DNA from: an uncultured Acetatifactor sp. | Lineage (GTDB): Bacteria; Bacillota; Clostridia; Lachnospirales; Lachnospiraceae | Length of the DNA stretch: 64,000 nucleotides | Assembly (NCBI GenBank): GCA_910583845.1 | Contig: CAJUAB010000011.1 | Coordinates: 78,709-142,708 of the forward strand | Direction: 5' to 3' | Shown here: piece after piece, positions 57,602 to 64,000 of the stretch | Layout: each line of letters begins with the position of its first letter | Numbering within the stretch: the stretch's first letter is position 1 | Program-made: the position numbers and the translations under genes | The notes under the pieces: model-generated | What the model was told of the DNA's origin: nothing | The model's database searches: none | Seen by the model: the letters and a program-made list of their open reading frames with translations, nothing else

Positions 57602-60124
57602 ATGGATATGGAGAGGCAGGCACAGGAAGCGCATACAGGAAAAAGAATAGAACTGCTGGCCCCGGCGGGCAATCGGGAAGCCTTTTACGGGGCCGTTCAC
57701 GCAGGGGCGGACGCCGTCTATCTGGGCGGTGAAAAATTCGGGGCCAGGGCCTATGCGGACAACTTTTCCAGGGAGGATCTAACCGATTGTATACGGTACG
57801 GGCACATACATGGCTGTAAAAGCTATCTGACTGTGAACACTTTGATAAAAGAGCCGGAACTTCCGGAGATGGTGGAAGAACTCGGGCCGCTCTATGAGGC
57901 AGGGCTGGACGGCGTGATCGTGCAGGATATAGGGGCCTTGCAGGTGATTCGTCTCCATTTTCCGAAGCTGGAAATTCACGCCAGCACACAGATGACGGTC
58001 ACCGGGCCGGAGGGCGCAAAACTGCTGAAGGAACTGGGGGTATCCAGGGTTGTGCCCGCCAGGGAGCTCAGCCTGCGGGAGCTGGAGAGTCTGAAACGGG
58101 AGAGCGGTCTGGAGGTGGAGGCTTTCATACATGGAGCCATGTGCTATTGTTACTCCGGAGCATGTCTTTTCAGCAGCTTTCTGGGAGGCCGCAGCGGCAA
58201 CCGGGGGCGCTGCGCCCAGCCCTGCAGGCTGGCCTATGAAACGGACAGTCCGGGTGCATCAGTCCACAAAAAGGAATATTACCCCTTAAGTCTGAAAGAC
58301 CTGTGCGCCATAGAGCATCTGCCCGAACTGATAGAGGGAGGCATAGATTCCCTCAAGATTGAAGGGCGTATGAAAAAGCCGGAATATGCGGCAGGGGTGA
58401 CTGCCATCTACCGGAAATATATCGACAGGTATCTGGCCCATCGGGACCAGACATTCCATGTGGAGAAGGAAGACCTGGAGGCCCTCTCCGGACTGTACAT
58501 CCGCAGTCAGAGACAGGACGGTTATTTTTTCAGACAGAACGGCCGGGAGATGGTAACTCTGGAAAGCCCTTCCTACAGCGGCTGTGACGAGACAGCGCTC
58601 AGGAAGGTGCGGCAGAACTATCTGGATCAGAAAAAGCGCCTGTGTGTCAGGATGAAGGCGGAATTTGTCTGCGGCAAGCCGGCCTGTCTCCAAATCGGAA
58701 CGGGGAAGTGGCAGACGAAAGTCTGCGGCAGCATGGTGGAGCCTGCCCGGAACCGTCCTATTCTTGAGGAGGATATCCGAAAACAGCTGCAAAAACTGGG
58801 AGAGTCCTGTTTTGCGTTGGAAAGTCTGGAAATCCGCACGGACGAAAAGGGGTTTTATCCTTTGAAGGACATCAATACTCTGCGGCGGGAAGCCGTGCGC
58901 CGATTAGAGGATCAGGTGATCGCGGGCCATGGGCTGACGGTGAGAAGGGAAACCCCGCTGCCGGATTGTGAGGCTGTGGGCGCTGCCCAGGCGGAAACGC
59001 CGTTGCCCCCCCGGGCGACGGCGGGGCGCACGGAGACTCTTGCTGGTCCGGCAGGAGATCTTTCAGCGGCGGCTTTGGAGGCAGAGAACGCGCGGGACGG
59101 GGCTATGGCGGCGAGAAACCCTCTTGTCAGGGGAATGCGGGTCCACATTTCCACAGAGGAACAGCTTCTGTATCTGGCAGAGCATATGACCGCCATGCGG
59201 AGACATGGCCCAAATCAGGGGCGGAACCACAGAAGATTGACCATAGAGAGGCTTTATGTGGAAAGCTGCCTGCTCCCGGATGTCCGAATCCGGAAAAACC
59301 GGGCCGAAAAACGGCAGGGGGATTCAGGGCGGGGCAAAGAAGGGGAAAAGACGGAACAGGCGATGGAATGCCTCCGAAAAGAGGGGCTTGCCCTGTGGGT
59401 TGCCCTTCCCTATATTCTGCGGGACAAGGACCACAAATGGATGGAAAACTGCATGGAACTGTACCGGCAGGGAAAAATACAGGGTTTTTTGGTGCGAAAT
59501 CTGGAAGAATACGGATGGCTTCGGCAGGAGGCCGTTTCCGGTGCGGACTATTCCCAGGGGTTGCCTTACGCGGATGGGCAGGGAGGGACGCCGTGGATCT
59601 GGCTGGATCACACAGTCTATGTATGGAACAGCTATTCGGCGGCGTTCTGGCAAAGCAGGGGCTGCGGGCTGACCTGTCCTCTGGAGTTGACCGGCAGGGA
59701 GTGGGAGAGAATGCAATGCTCTGACAACAATGCCCTGAATGCGGGGAACGGTGATATGCCGGAGAAGCTGGTCTACGGACGTGTCCCCATGATGGTAACG
59801 GCCAATTGCATCGCCAGGACTGCGGGAAAATGCCTGCACATCCAGAGCGGCCGGACGAAGGGGGAATTGACAGATCGTTATCGCGCAAAATTTCCTGTGG
59901 AGATCCGCTGTGATGTGTGCATGAACATCATTTATAACAGCATACCGCTTTCTCTGCACAGGGAATGTATACCCGGCATGAACAAACGCCTGTCCTTTAC
60001 TACGGAGAGCGGCGGGGAAATGTGGGAGATTCTGCAATTTTTCGCGGATGCAGAAGGAGCGGCCACAGGGAACCCGCCTTACAAAAACTATACCACCGGC
60101 CATGAAAAGAAGGGAGTTTTATAG
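57602..60124 (+). CDS. U32 family peptidase (RlhA-like) with DUF3656-type C-terminus
   Basis: The ~840-residue protein has the U32 core: ELLAPAGNREAFYGAVHAGADAVYLGG, and the cysteine-rich signature FIHGAMCYCYSGACLFSS then RSGNRGRCAQPCR, which in relatives binds an iron-sulfur cluster. E. coli RlhA, the closest characterised relative type, hydroxylates C2501 of 23S rRNA. Low-complexity inserts lie at about residues 460-500 (AETPLPPRATAGRTETLAG) and 555-580. ATG at 57602 is chosen; TTG at 57596 and ATG at 57608 are near, and none has a strong ribosome site. Confidence 0.88.
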   Translation: MDMERQAQEAHTGKRIELLAPAGNREAFYGAVHAGADAVYLGGEKFGARAYADNFSREDLTDCIRYGHIHGCKSYLTVNTLIKEPELPEMVEELGPLYEAGLDGVIVQDIGALQVIRLHFPKLEIHASTQMTVTGPEGAKLLKELGVSRVVPARELSLRELESLKRESGLEVEAFIHGAMCYCYSGACLFSSFLGGRSGNRGRCAQPCRLAYETDSPGASVHKKEYYPLSLKDLCAIEHLPELIEGGIDSLKIEGRMKKPEYAAGVTAIYRKYIDRYLAHRDQTFHVEKEDLEALSGLYIRSQRQDGYFFRQNGREMVTLESPSYSGCDETALRKVRQNYLDQKKRLCVRMKAEFVCGKPACLQIGTGKWQTKVCGSMVEPARNRPILEEDIRKQLQKLGESCFALESLEIRTDEKGFYPLKDINTLRREAVRRLEDQVIAGHGLTVRRETPLPDCEAVGAAQAETPLPPRATAGRTETLAGPAGDLSAAALEAENARDGAMAARNPLVRGMRVHISTEEQLLYLAEHMTAMRRHGPNQGRNHRRLTIERLYVESCLLPDVRIRKNRAEKRQGDSGRGKEGEKTEQAMECLRKEGLALWVALPYILRDKDHKWMENCMELYRQGKIQGFLVRNLEEYGWLRQEAVSGADYSQGLPYADGQGGTPWIWLDHTVYVWNSYSAAFWQSRGCGLTCPLELTGREWERMQCSDNNALNAGNGDMPEKLVYGRVPMMVTANCIARTAGKCLHIQSGRTKGELTDRYRAKFPVEIRCDVCMNIIYNSIPLSLHRECIPGMNKRLSFTTESGGEMWEILQFFADAEGAATGNPPYKNYTTGHEKKGVL

Positions 60125-60163
60125 GACAGGAAGAATCTGGCGCGCAAATTTTTGATTTTATGG

Positions 60164-60192
60164 TTGCTATTCCCGCCGATTTCGTCTATACT
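60164..60192 (+). promoter_or_regulatory. Promoter for the NUDIX gene
   Basis: TTGCTA (60164-60169), 17 bases, TATACT (60187-60192), 41 bases before the start codon. Confidence 0.75.
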
Positions 60193-60232
60193 TACTTTAG
60201 TCATATGACACACCGGATCGGAGGGAATTGCA

Positions 60233-60685
60233 ATGATCGAAGCAACGAGCTGTGGTGGTGTGGTAATTTTCCGGGGCAAGATTTTACTCTTGTATAAGAA
60301 TTACAGGAATAAATACGAAGGCTGGGTTCTTCCCAAGGGCACCGTGGAAGAGGGCGAAGAGTACAAGGAGACCGCCCTTAGGGAGGTGCTTGAGGAATCC
60401 GGCGCCAAAGCGTCCATTATCAAGTATATCGGAAAAAGCGAATACACCTTTGCCGCGGCAGAGGATATCGTGTCCAAGGATGTACACTGGTATCTGATGA
60501 TGGCGGACAGTTATTACAGCAAGCCACAAAAAGAGGAGTTTTTTGTTGACTCAGGATTTTACAAGTACCATGAGGCGTGCCACTTGCTGAAATTTGCCAA
60601 TGAAAAGCAGATTTTGGAGAGAGCGTACAGCGAATATCTGGAACTGAAGAAAAACAACCTGTGGGGCAGCAAAAAATATTATTAA
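60233..60685 (+). CDS. NUDIX hydrolase
   Basis: The 150-residue enzyme has the NUDIX box GTVEEGEEYKETALREVLEESGAK (positions about 36-59; Gly, Glu, Arg-Glu and Glu-Glu-x-Gly in register), preceded by CGGVVIFRGKILLLY and GWVLPKG. The pattern is close to diadenosine-polyphosphate or other nucleoside-diphosphate hydrolases; substrate not determinable. ATCGGAGGGAATTGCA precedes the ATG. It has its own promoter and terminator. Confidence 0.9.
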   Translation: MIEATSCGGVVIFRGKILLLYKNYRNKYEGWVLPKGTVEEGEEYKETALREVLEESGAKASIIKYIGKSEYTFAAAEDIVSKDVHWYLMMADSYYSKPQKEEFFVDSGFYKYHEACHLLKFANEKQILERAYSEYLELKKNNLWGSKKYY

Positions 60686-60705
60686 TCTGCGTGAGGCAGG
60701 TTCTG

Positions 60706-60740
60706 TTCCGGGGAGGATATCCCCGGAATTTTGCTTTTTT
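60706..60740 (+). terminator. Intrinsic terminator after the NUDIX gene
   Basis: TTCCGGGGA and TCCCCGGAA flank a five-base loop, followed by TTTTGCTTTTTT. Confidence 0.85.
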
Positions 60741-60760
60741 ACAGGCATTTATAAAATTCA

Positions 60761-60789
60761 TTTCCATTTACCAATATTTGTGTTATACT
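60761..60789 (+). promoter_or_regulatory. Promoter for the 60.9-63.5 kb gene group
   Basis: TTTCCA (60761-60766), 17 bases, TATACT (60784-60789) with TGT directly before it (extended -10). Confidence 0.65.
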
Positions 60790-60898
60790 AGAGAGTGTTT
60801 GAAAAGGCTTTCCGCCAGATGTGCGTCACACTTGCGGGGGATTTGTGCCAAATGACGCCGTATAGCGGGCTATGTCAGGTGAATCAGGGGAGGGACCC

Positions 60899-61261
60899 AT
60901 GCCGCAGCTGGTTTTTTATCCCAGGCTCTATGTTAGCGAGGGCATAAACAGGGAAAAGTTGGAAAAACTAAAAAAGGGCCTGTCAGCCAGACCCCATAAG
61001 GCGGAGCTGTATCTGCTGACTCTGCCGGGAAATTCCTCGGATCAGCTGGATATCTACGCGTCAAAATATCTGCGCTGGAAATATTATGACAGACATCCGC
61101 TCTATGTCATAGGAATTGCGGAGGATTACGATAAGGCCGTGGACCTGGTGATGCGGATTGTATGGGAGACCTGGACAGCCAGGGGAGATGCCAGGCTGAA
61201 AGAGTACCTGATGGCAGGCATGGAGAGTGCGGATGTGGAGTGTGGTAATAAAAATACTTAG
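60899..61261 (+). CDS. Conserved protein of unknown function
   Basis: The 120-residue soluble protein begins MPQLVFYPRLYVSEGINREKLEKLKKGL and contains LYLLTLPGNSSDQLDIYASKYLRWKYYDRHPLYVIGIAEDYDKAVDLVMRI. No catalytic motif is recognised. ATG at 60899 follows GGGGAGGGACCC. It overlaps the DUF2953 gene by 29 bases and probably belongs to the same transcript. Confidence 0.8.
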   Translation: MPQLVFYPRLYVSEGINREKLEKLKKGLSARPHKAELYLLTLPGNSSDQLDIYASKYLRWKYYDRHPLYVIGIAEDYDKAVDLVMRIVWETWTARGDARLKEYLMAGMESADVECGNKNT

Positions 61262-62165
61262 TATATTGGGAATAATCCTGCTGCTTCTGGCGGCGTTCGC
61301 GCTGGTGATCCTGTTGCTGATCCTGTTTTGGCCGGTGTCCTATCGGGGAGGCGGCAGCGCACAGGCAGGGAAATATCGGGTATGGTTTCGGTTCCGATGG
61401 CTTTTCGGCCTGCTGCGGGGAGCTTATGTAGATCCGGAGGACGGCTTTCGGGTCAAACTGCTGTGGATGACGGTCTATGACAGCGGCAGGAAGCATGGGG
61501 ATGAGGCTTCGGAGGACAGAAAATCAGTACGGGACGGGGATTCAGGAGAAAAGGCGCGAAGCCGGGATGCCAGGCCCAAGCAGCCCCCCAGGGAGGCCGA
61601 ACGGGATCAGTCTGAAAATATTCCTGCGGATAAAGCGGGACAGCCCTTGTCAGGCAGTGATGATGTGCCGACTGATGATCCGGGAGAGCCAACTTTGGAT
61701 AGATCTGGAGTGGATGCTAAAAAAGAGGGAGAATCTTCCGTGGGCGGGGAGGCGGAACAAAGGCAGCCGCTGCCGGAAAAGTCATCCCAATGGAAGGAGA
61801 GGCTGCGGTTCTGGCTGGACATAGTTCAGGATGGGGACAATCAGGAGCTGGTAAAACATGGTTGTACGCGCCTGTACAAAATCATCAAAAGCCTGCGCCC
61901 CCGCTTTTTGAGGGCTGAGGTTCTGGTCGGGCTGGGAGAGCCGGATCTCACCGGATACGCGTATGGCGGGTACTGGGCTGTGAAACCTTTCCTGGGAAAG
62001 AAATGTCAGGTGGCCGTCACCCCGGATTTTGAAAGAAAGATTCTGGAGGGAGAGCTTGCCCTGGGAGGACGGGTCATGGCGGTGACTGTGGTACATCATG
62101 TTGTAAGGGTGCTGCTGGACAGACGGCTGCGCCGGTTACTGAATAAGCTAAAGAGTCAGAATTGA
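61233..62165 (+). CDS. DUF2953 (YtfI-like) membrane protein
   Basis: The ~310-residue protein has one N-terminal transmembrane helix (about residues 5-32). A beta-rich part (WFRFRWLFGLLRGAYV) follows, then a ~100-residue hydrophilic low-complexity insert (about 80-185, rich in Asp, Glu, Arg and Pro). The DUF2953 C-terminal part has VLVGLGEPDLTGYAYGGYWAV and VTPDFERKILEGELALGGRV. In Bacillus the related ytfI precedes ytfJ, the same order as here. ATG at 61233 follows GGAGAG; GTG at 61227 is possible. Confidence 0.85.
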   Translation: MWSVVIKILSILGIILLLLAAFALVILLLILFWPVSYRGGGSAQAGKYRVWFRFRWLFGLLRGAYVDPEDGFRVKLLWMTVYDSGRKHGDEASEDRKSVRDGDSGEKARSRDARPKQPPREAERDQSENIPADKAGQPLSGSDDVPTDDPGEPTLDRSGVDAKKEGESSVGGEAEQRQPLPEKSSQWKERLRFWLDIVQDGDNQELVKHGCTRLYKIIKSLRPRFLRAEVLVGLGEPDLTGYAYGGYWAVKPFLGKKCQVAVTPDFERKILEGELALGGRVMAVTVVHHVVRVLLDRRLRRLLNKLKSQN

Positions 62166-62219
62166 GAAAGCGGGCAATATTTGTATATAAGAAACAGGTA
62201 TGGCAGGAGGACTTGAGCA

Positions 62220-62657
62220 ATGGCGGATAAGGAGTTAAAGGGAAAAGAAATGGCGGATAAGAAAGGATTTCCCGGAGTGGTGGAATCCCTGCTGCAGGGA
62301 ATGGACAGTGTTTTGTCGGCTAAGACTGTGGTGGGGCAGCCCGTACAGGTGGGGGATGTAACCATTCTGCCTCTGGTGGATGTCAGCTTTGGCTTTGCCG
62401 CCGGGGCAGGGAACAATTCCGACAAAAATTCTGCCAGAAACGGCGGAGGACTGGGCGGAAAGATGTCGCCCAGCGCAGTGCTGATCATCAAGGACGGCAT
62501 CACCCGGCTGGTCAATATAAAGGATCAGAATACCGTGACCAAGCTGATTGACATGCTTCCTGATCTGGTGGATAAGTTCACCGGCAAAAAGGAAGCGGGC
62601 CTTAAAGACGATGAGGCTGTGAATATCGCTTTCCCCGGCCAAAAAGAAAAAGAGTGA
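62220..62657 (+). CDS. GerW/YtfJ-family spore protein
   Basis: The 145-residue protein has the GerW family core: VVESLLQGMDSVLSAKTVVGQPVQVGDVTILPLVDVSFGFAAG, a glycine-rich segment, and VLIIKDGITRLVNIKD. YtfJ (GerW) is a sporulation-associated protein required for normal germination in Bacillus. GGAGGACTTGAGCA precedes the ATG; an in-frame ATG at 62250 is an alternative. Confidence 0.9.
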   Translation: MADKELKGKEMADKKGFPGVVESLLQGMDSVLSAKTVVGQPVQVGDVTILPLVDVSFGFAAGAGNNSDKNSARNGGGLGGKMSPSAVLIIKDGITRLVNIKDQNTVTKLIDMLPDLVDKFTGKKEAGLKDDEAVNIAFPGQKEKE

Positions 62658-62730
62658 AGGATATTTCTGTTCCAAAACAGCCGGCTTAAGCATATAGTAG
62701 CATAAGGGCGGTTTTCTTGAAGGAACGGAC

Positions 62731-62880
62731 ATGAAACTTTTCAAACTGATTGGACTGGCTGCGTTTTTCATCGCATTGGGAATGCTGATTATGTTGTTTA
62801 TGACCAGCAGGCTGATGGGGTTGTTTTTGATTGCCCTGCTGCTTCTGCTGGGATACTGTTGCCTGTGTGCCGACCTGTGA
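62731..62880 (+). CDS. Small membrane protein, 49 residues
   Basis: ATG at 62731 follows GAAGGAACGGAC. The product reads MKLFKLIGLAAFFIALGMLI, continues hydrophobic through a short MTSRLMG turn, has a second segment LFLIALLLLLGYCC and ends LCADL. Two transmembrane helices in a hairpin are likely. It lies between the GerW-type and J-domain genes in the same direction. Function unknown. Confidence 0.7.
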   Translation: MKLFKLIGLAAFFIALGMLIMLFMTSRLMGLFLIALLLLLGYCCLCADL

Positions 62881-62940
62881 GGGGACGGCCGGGCATCCAA
62901 TTAAAGAGAAACAAGGCGAAAGTATAAGGACTGTAAAGAT

Positions 62941-63480
62941 ATGGAAAAGGGGATAAACTGGGAGGAAGTTGACAAGGCGAAAAGTGAGGACGAGCTGCGG
63001 GGAATGAAACTGTGGCTCTTCCAGGAAAATATCCGCCTCCAGAACGAACGCAACGAATTGGAGGATATGCAGGACAAGCTGGTGGAGGAGAAAAACCGTT
63101 TTCGCGATGAGATGGATGCTGTCAGCCGACACATTGCCATGGAGCAGAAGCGTCTGCGGGAGGAGAATCTCTTTTTCGACAAAAAGCTGGCGATTCTGCA
63201 GGATGGCTTTCGTAAGCTGGACGAGGACAGACAGCGATTTGAACAGGAAAAACGCAGGCTGGAGCAGAGCGGCAGATACCAGCGGCAGAGAGAAGATGTG
63301 GAACTGTTGGGGCAGGGAGACAATATAGCCCATGTGCTGTTTCGCAGCGCGGGAAATCCCTTGACCCTGCGTAAGCGCTACAGGGACCTTCTGAAGATCT
63401 TCCACCCGGATAATTTCTGCGGGGACGCGGAATTGATGCAGTATATCAACCGGGAATTCCAGCGCCGCAGGGAAGAATAG
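62941..63480 (+). CDS. Coiled-coil protein with C-terminal J-like domain
   Basis: The 179-residue protein has a long charged coiled coil (about residues 20-118) and ends in a short J-domain-like segment: TLRKRYRDLLKIFHPDNFCGDAELMQYINREFQ with the HPD tripeptide. J domains stimulate Hsp70 (DnaK) ATPase; placing it at the C-terminus of a coiled coil is uncommon. The first helix is only partly present, so DnaK interaction is inference. No strong ribosome site precedes the ATG (AAGGACTGTAAAGAT). Confidence 0.8.
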   Translation: MEKGINWEEVDKAKSEDELRGMKLWLFQENIRLQNERNELEDMQDKLVEEKNRFRDEMDAVSRHIAMEQKRLREENLFFDKKLAILQDGFRKLDEDRQRFEQEKRRLEQSGRYQRQREDVELLGQGDNIAHVLFRSAGNPLTLRKRYRDLLKIFHPDNFCGDAELMQYINREFQRRREE

Positions 63481-63489
63481 CGACAATAA

Positions 63490-63516
63490 AAAACCGGTTC
63501 GAAGAGAACCGGTTTT
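63490..63516 (+). terminator. Bidirectional terminator between the J-domain gene and rpmB
   Basis: AAAACCGGTTC and GAACCGGTTTT flank a five-base loop, with A and T runs on the two sides, so it serves both converging genes. Confidence 0.85.
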
Positions 63517-63542
63517 CTTGGCCTTTCAGGAAAATCTGAAGA

Positions 63543-63728
63543 TTAAGCCCTCTCGACTTTGCCAGACTTCAAACATCTGGTGCAGACATGCAATCTCCGG
63601 GCAGCGCCGTTAACCATGCATTTTACATTCTTGACGTTGGAATTCCACATTGCATTGCTTCTTCTATGAGAATGGCTTACGTTGTTACCGAAATGAACGC
63701 CCTTACCACAAATATCACACTTAGCCAT
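63543..63728 (-). CDS. rpmB: 50S ribosomal protein L28
   Basis: The 61-residue protein begins MAKCDICGKGVHFGNNVSHSHRRSN and has the zinc-ribbon cysteine pairs CDIC and CTRC, the C+ form of L28. GAGGAGGTGTCAAT precedes the ATG on the minus strand. It is monocistronic, between its own promoter and a shared terminator. Confidence 0.97.
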   Translation of the reverse strand: MAKCDICGKGVHFGNNVSHSHRRSNAMWNSNVKNVKCMVNGAARRLHVCTRCLKSGKVERA

Positions 63729-63793
63729 ATTGACACCTCCTCAACCTTAATCTGTTTTCTCTATTTCATTGCATAAAAATTAACAACATTGAT

Positions 63794-63822
63794 ATATTAA
63801 CAGAAAAAGCATGGAAAAGCAA
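63794..63822 (-). promoter_or_regulatory. Promoter for rpmB
   Basis: On the minus strand TTGCTT (plus 63817-63822), 17 bases, TAATAT (plus 63794-63799), in AT-rich DNA. Confidence 0.65.
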
Positions 63823-63861
63823 GCGAAAAAATGAAATTTTTGATTTTTTTGTTTTGGGGTG

Positions 63862-63890
63862 TTCCATTTTTATCCAAAAGCATGTATAAT
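63862..63890 (+). promoter_or_regulatory. Likely promoter for a gene beyond the window end
   Basis: TTCCAT (63862-63867), 17 bases, TATAAT (63885-63890). The following 110 bases to the window end hold no start codon with a clear ribosome site. They probably form a leader. Confidence 0.5.
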
Positions 63891-64000
63891 GATGATTAAT
63901 TGGAACGAAGAACAGTGTCTCACAGGTTTTCCGGAAAAAATCCGGCCGCGTCAGATCTTATTCCGCGGGAAGACGCAGGAGGGAGACTGCGGAACTCAGA

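Noticed and set aside
1..64000. tRNA, rRNA, insertion sequence or prophage
   Set aside because: No cloverleaf with a GTTCGAATC-type T arm, no rRNA sequence, and no transposase or phage structural gene was seen on either strand.

Overview
The window reads as a chromosomal segment of a GC-rich, spore-forming, low-GC-phylum Clostridium relative, most like a Lachnospiraceae member. Pointers are the order rpsP-khpA-rimM-trmD, sporulation genes (yqfC, yqfD, a BofC-like gene, ytfI/ytfJ-type genes, a SpoVB-like flippase), a cobalamin MetH without the reactivation domain, ProB without a PUA domain, and TTGACA-N17-TATAAT promoters with strong GGAGG ribosome sites. No rRNA, tRNA, CRISPR array, prophage or intact insertion sequence was seen. 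Genus assignment is inference.

Layout. 0-9 kb: end of threonine ammonia-lyase, a YitT membrane protein, ylxM-ffh, rpsP, a tandem-duplicated hairpin element, khpA-rimM-trmD (TrmD fused to a GNAT acetyltransferase), a convergent methionine-heptad coiled-coil gene, and pyrimidine nucleoside phosphorylase. 9-18 kb: yqfC-yqfD-phoH-ybeY, lipid-linked flippase, BofC-like protein and two FAD oxidoreductases. 18-24 kb: proB-DUF896-fau-proA, flotillin, pepT. 24-29 kb: a decayed antitoxin gene, miaB-metH, a SUFU-domain gene. 29-33.6 kb: ilvB, two different ilvN genes, ilvC. 33.6-39 kb: a divergent lipoprotein gene and a TldD/TldE-type protease pair. 39-45 kb: DedA, GT4 glycosyltransferase, two-component system, LysR regulator. 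45.5-47.5 kb: PerR and a soluble CZB-domain chemoreceptor-like protein in one operon, with a perfect Per-box-like palindrome. 47.7-50 kb: leuC-crcB-leuD. 50-55 kb: an AAA/nuclease-like gene with a coupled small gene, a MATE transporter, an orphan gene, an esterase. 55-60 kb: ruvA-ruvB, zapA, U32 peptidase. 60-64 kb: NUDIX, DUF2953/GerW-type spore genes, a small membrane protein, a J-domain coiled-coil protein, and rpmB on the opposite strand.

How it fits together. Most of the window is core metabolism: branched-chain amino acids (ilvBNNC, leuCD, ilvA), proline (proBA), one-carbon metabolism (metH, fau), tRNA/rRNA modification and ribosome assembly (miaB, trmD, rimM, ybeY, khpA), protein targeting (ffh) and DNA repair (ruvAB). 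The unusual parts are (1) the PerR/CZB-receptor operon, (2) the TrmD-GNAT fusion, (3) the duplicated 75-bp hairpin element before khpA with paired base changes, (4) a short repeat placed just before the ribosome sites of two unrelated membrane-protein genes 38 kb apart, (5) crcB inside leuCD, (6) 11-bp-phased direct repeats in front of a lipoprotein gene, and (7) several strong palindromes without U tracts between co-oriented genes. No single complete new defence or secretion system was recognised.
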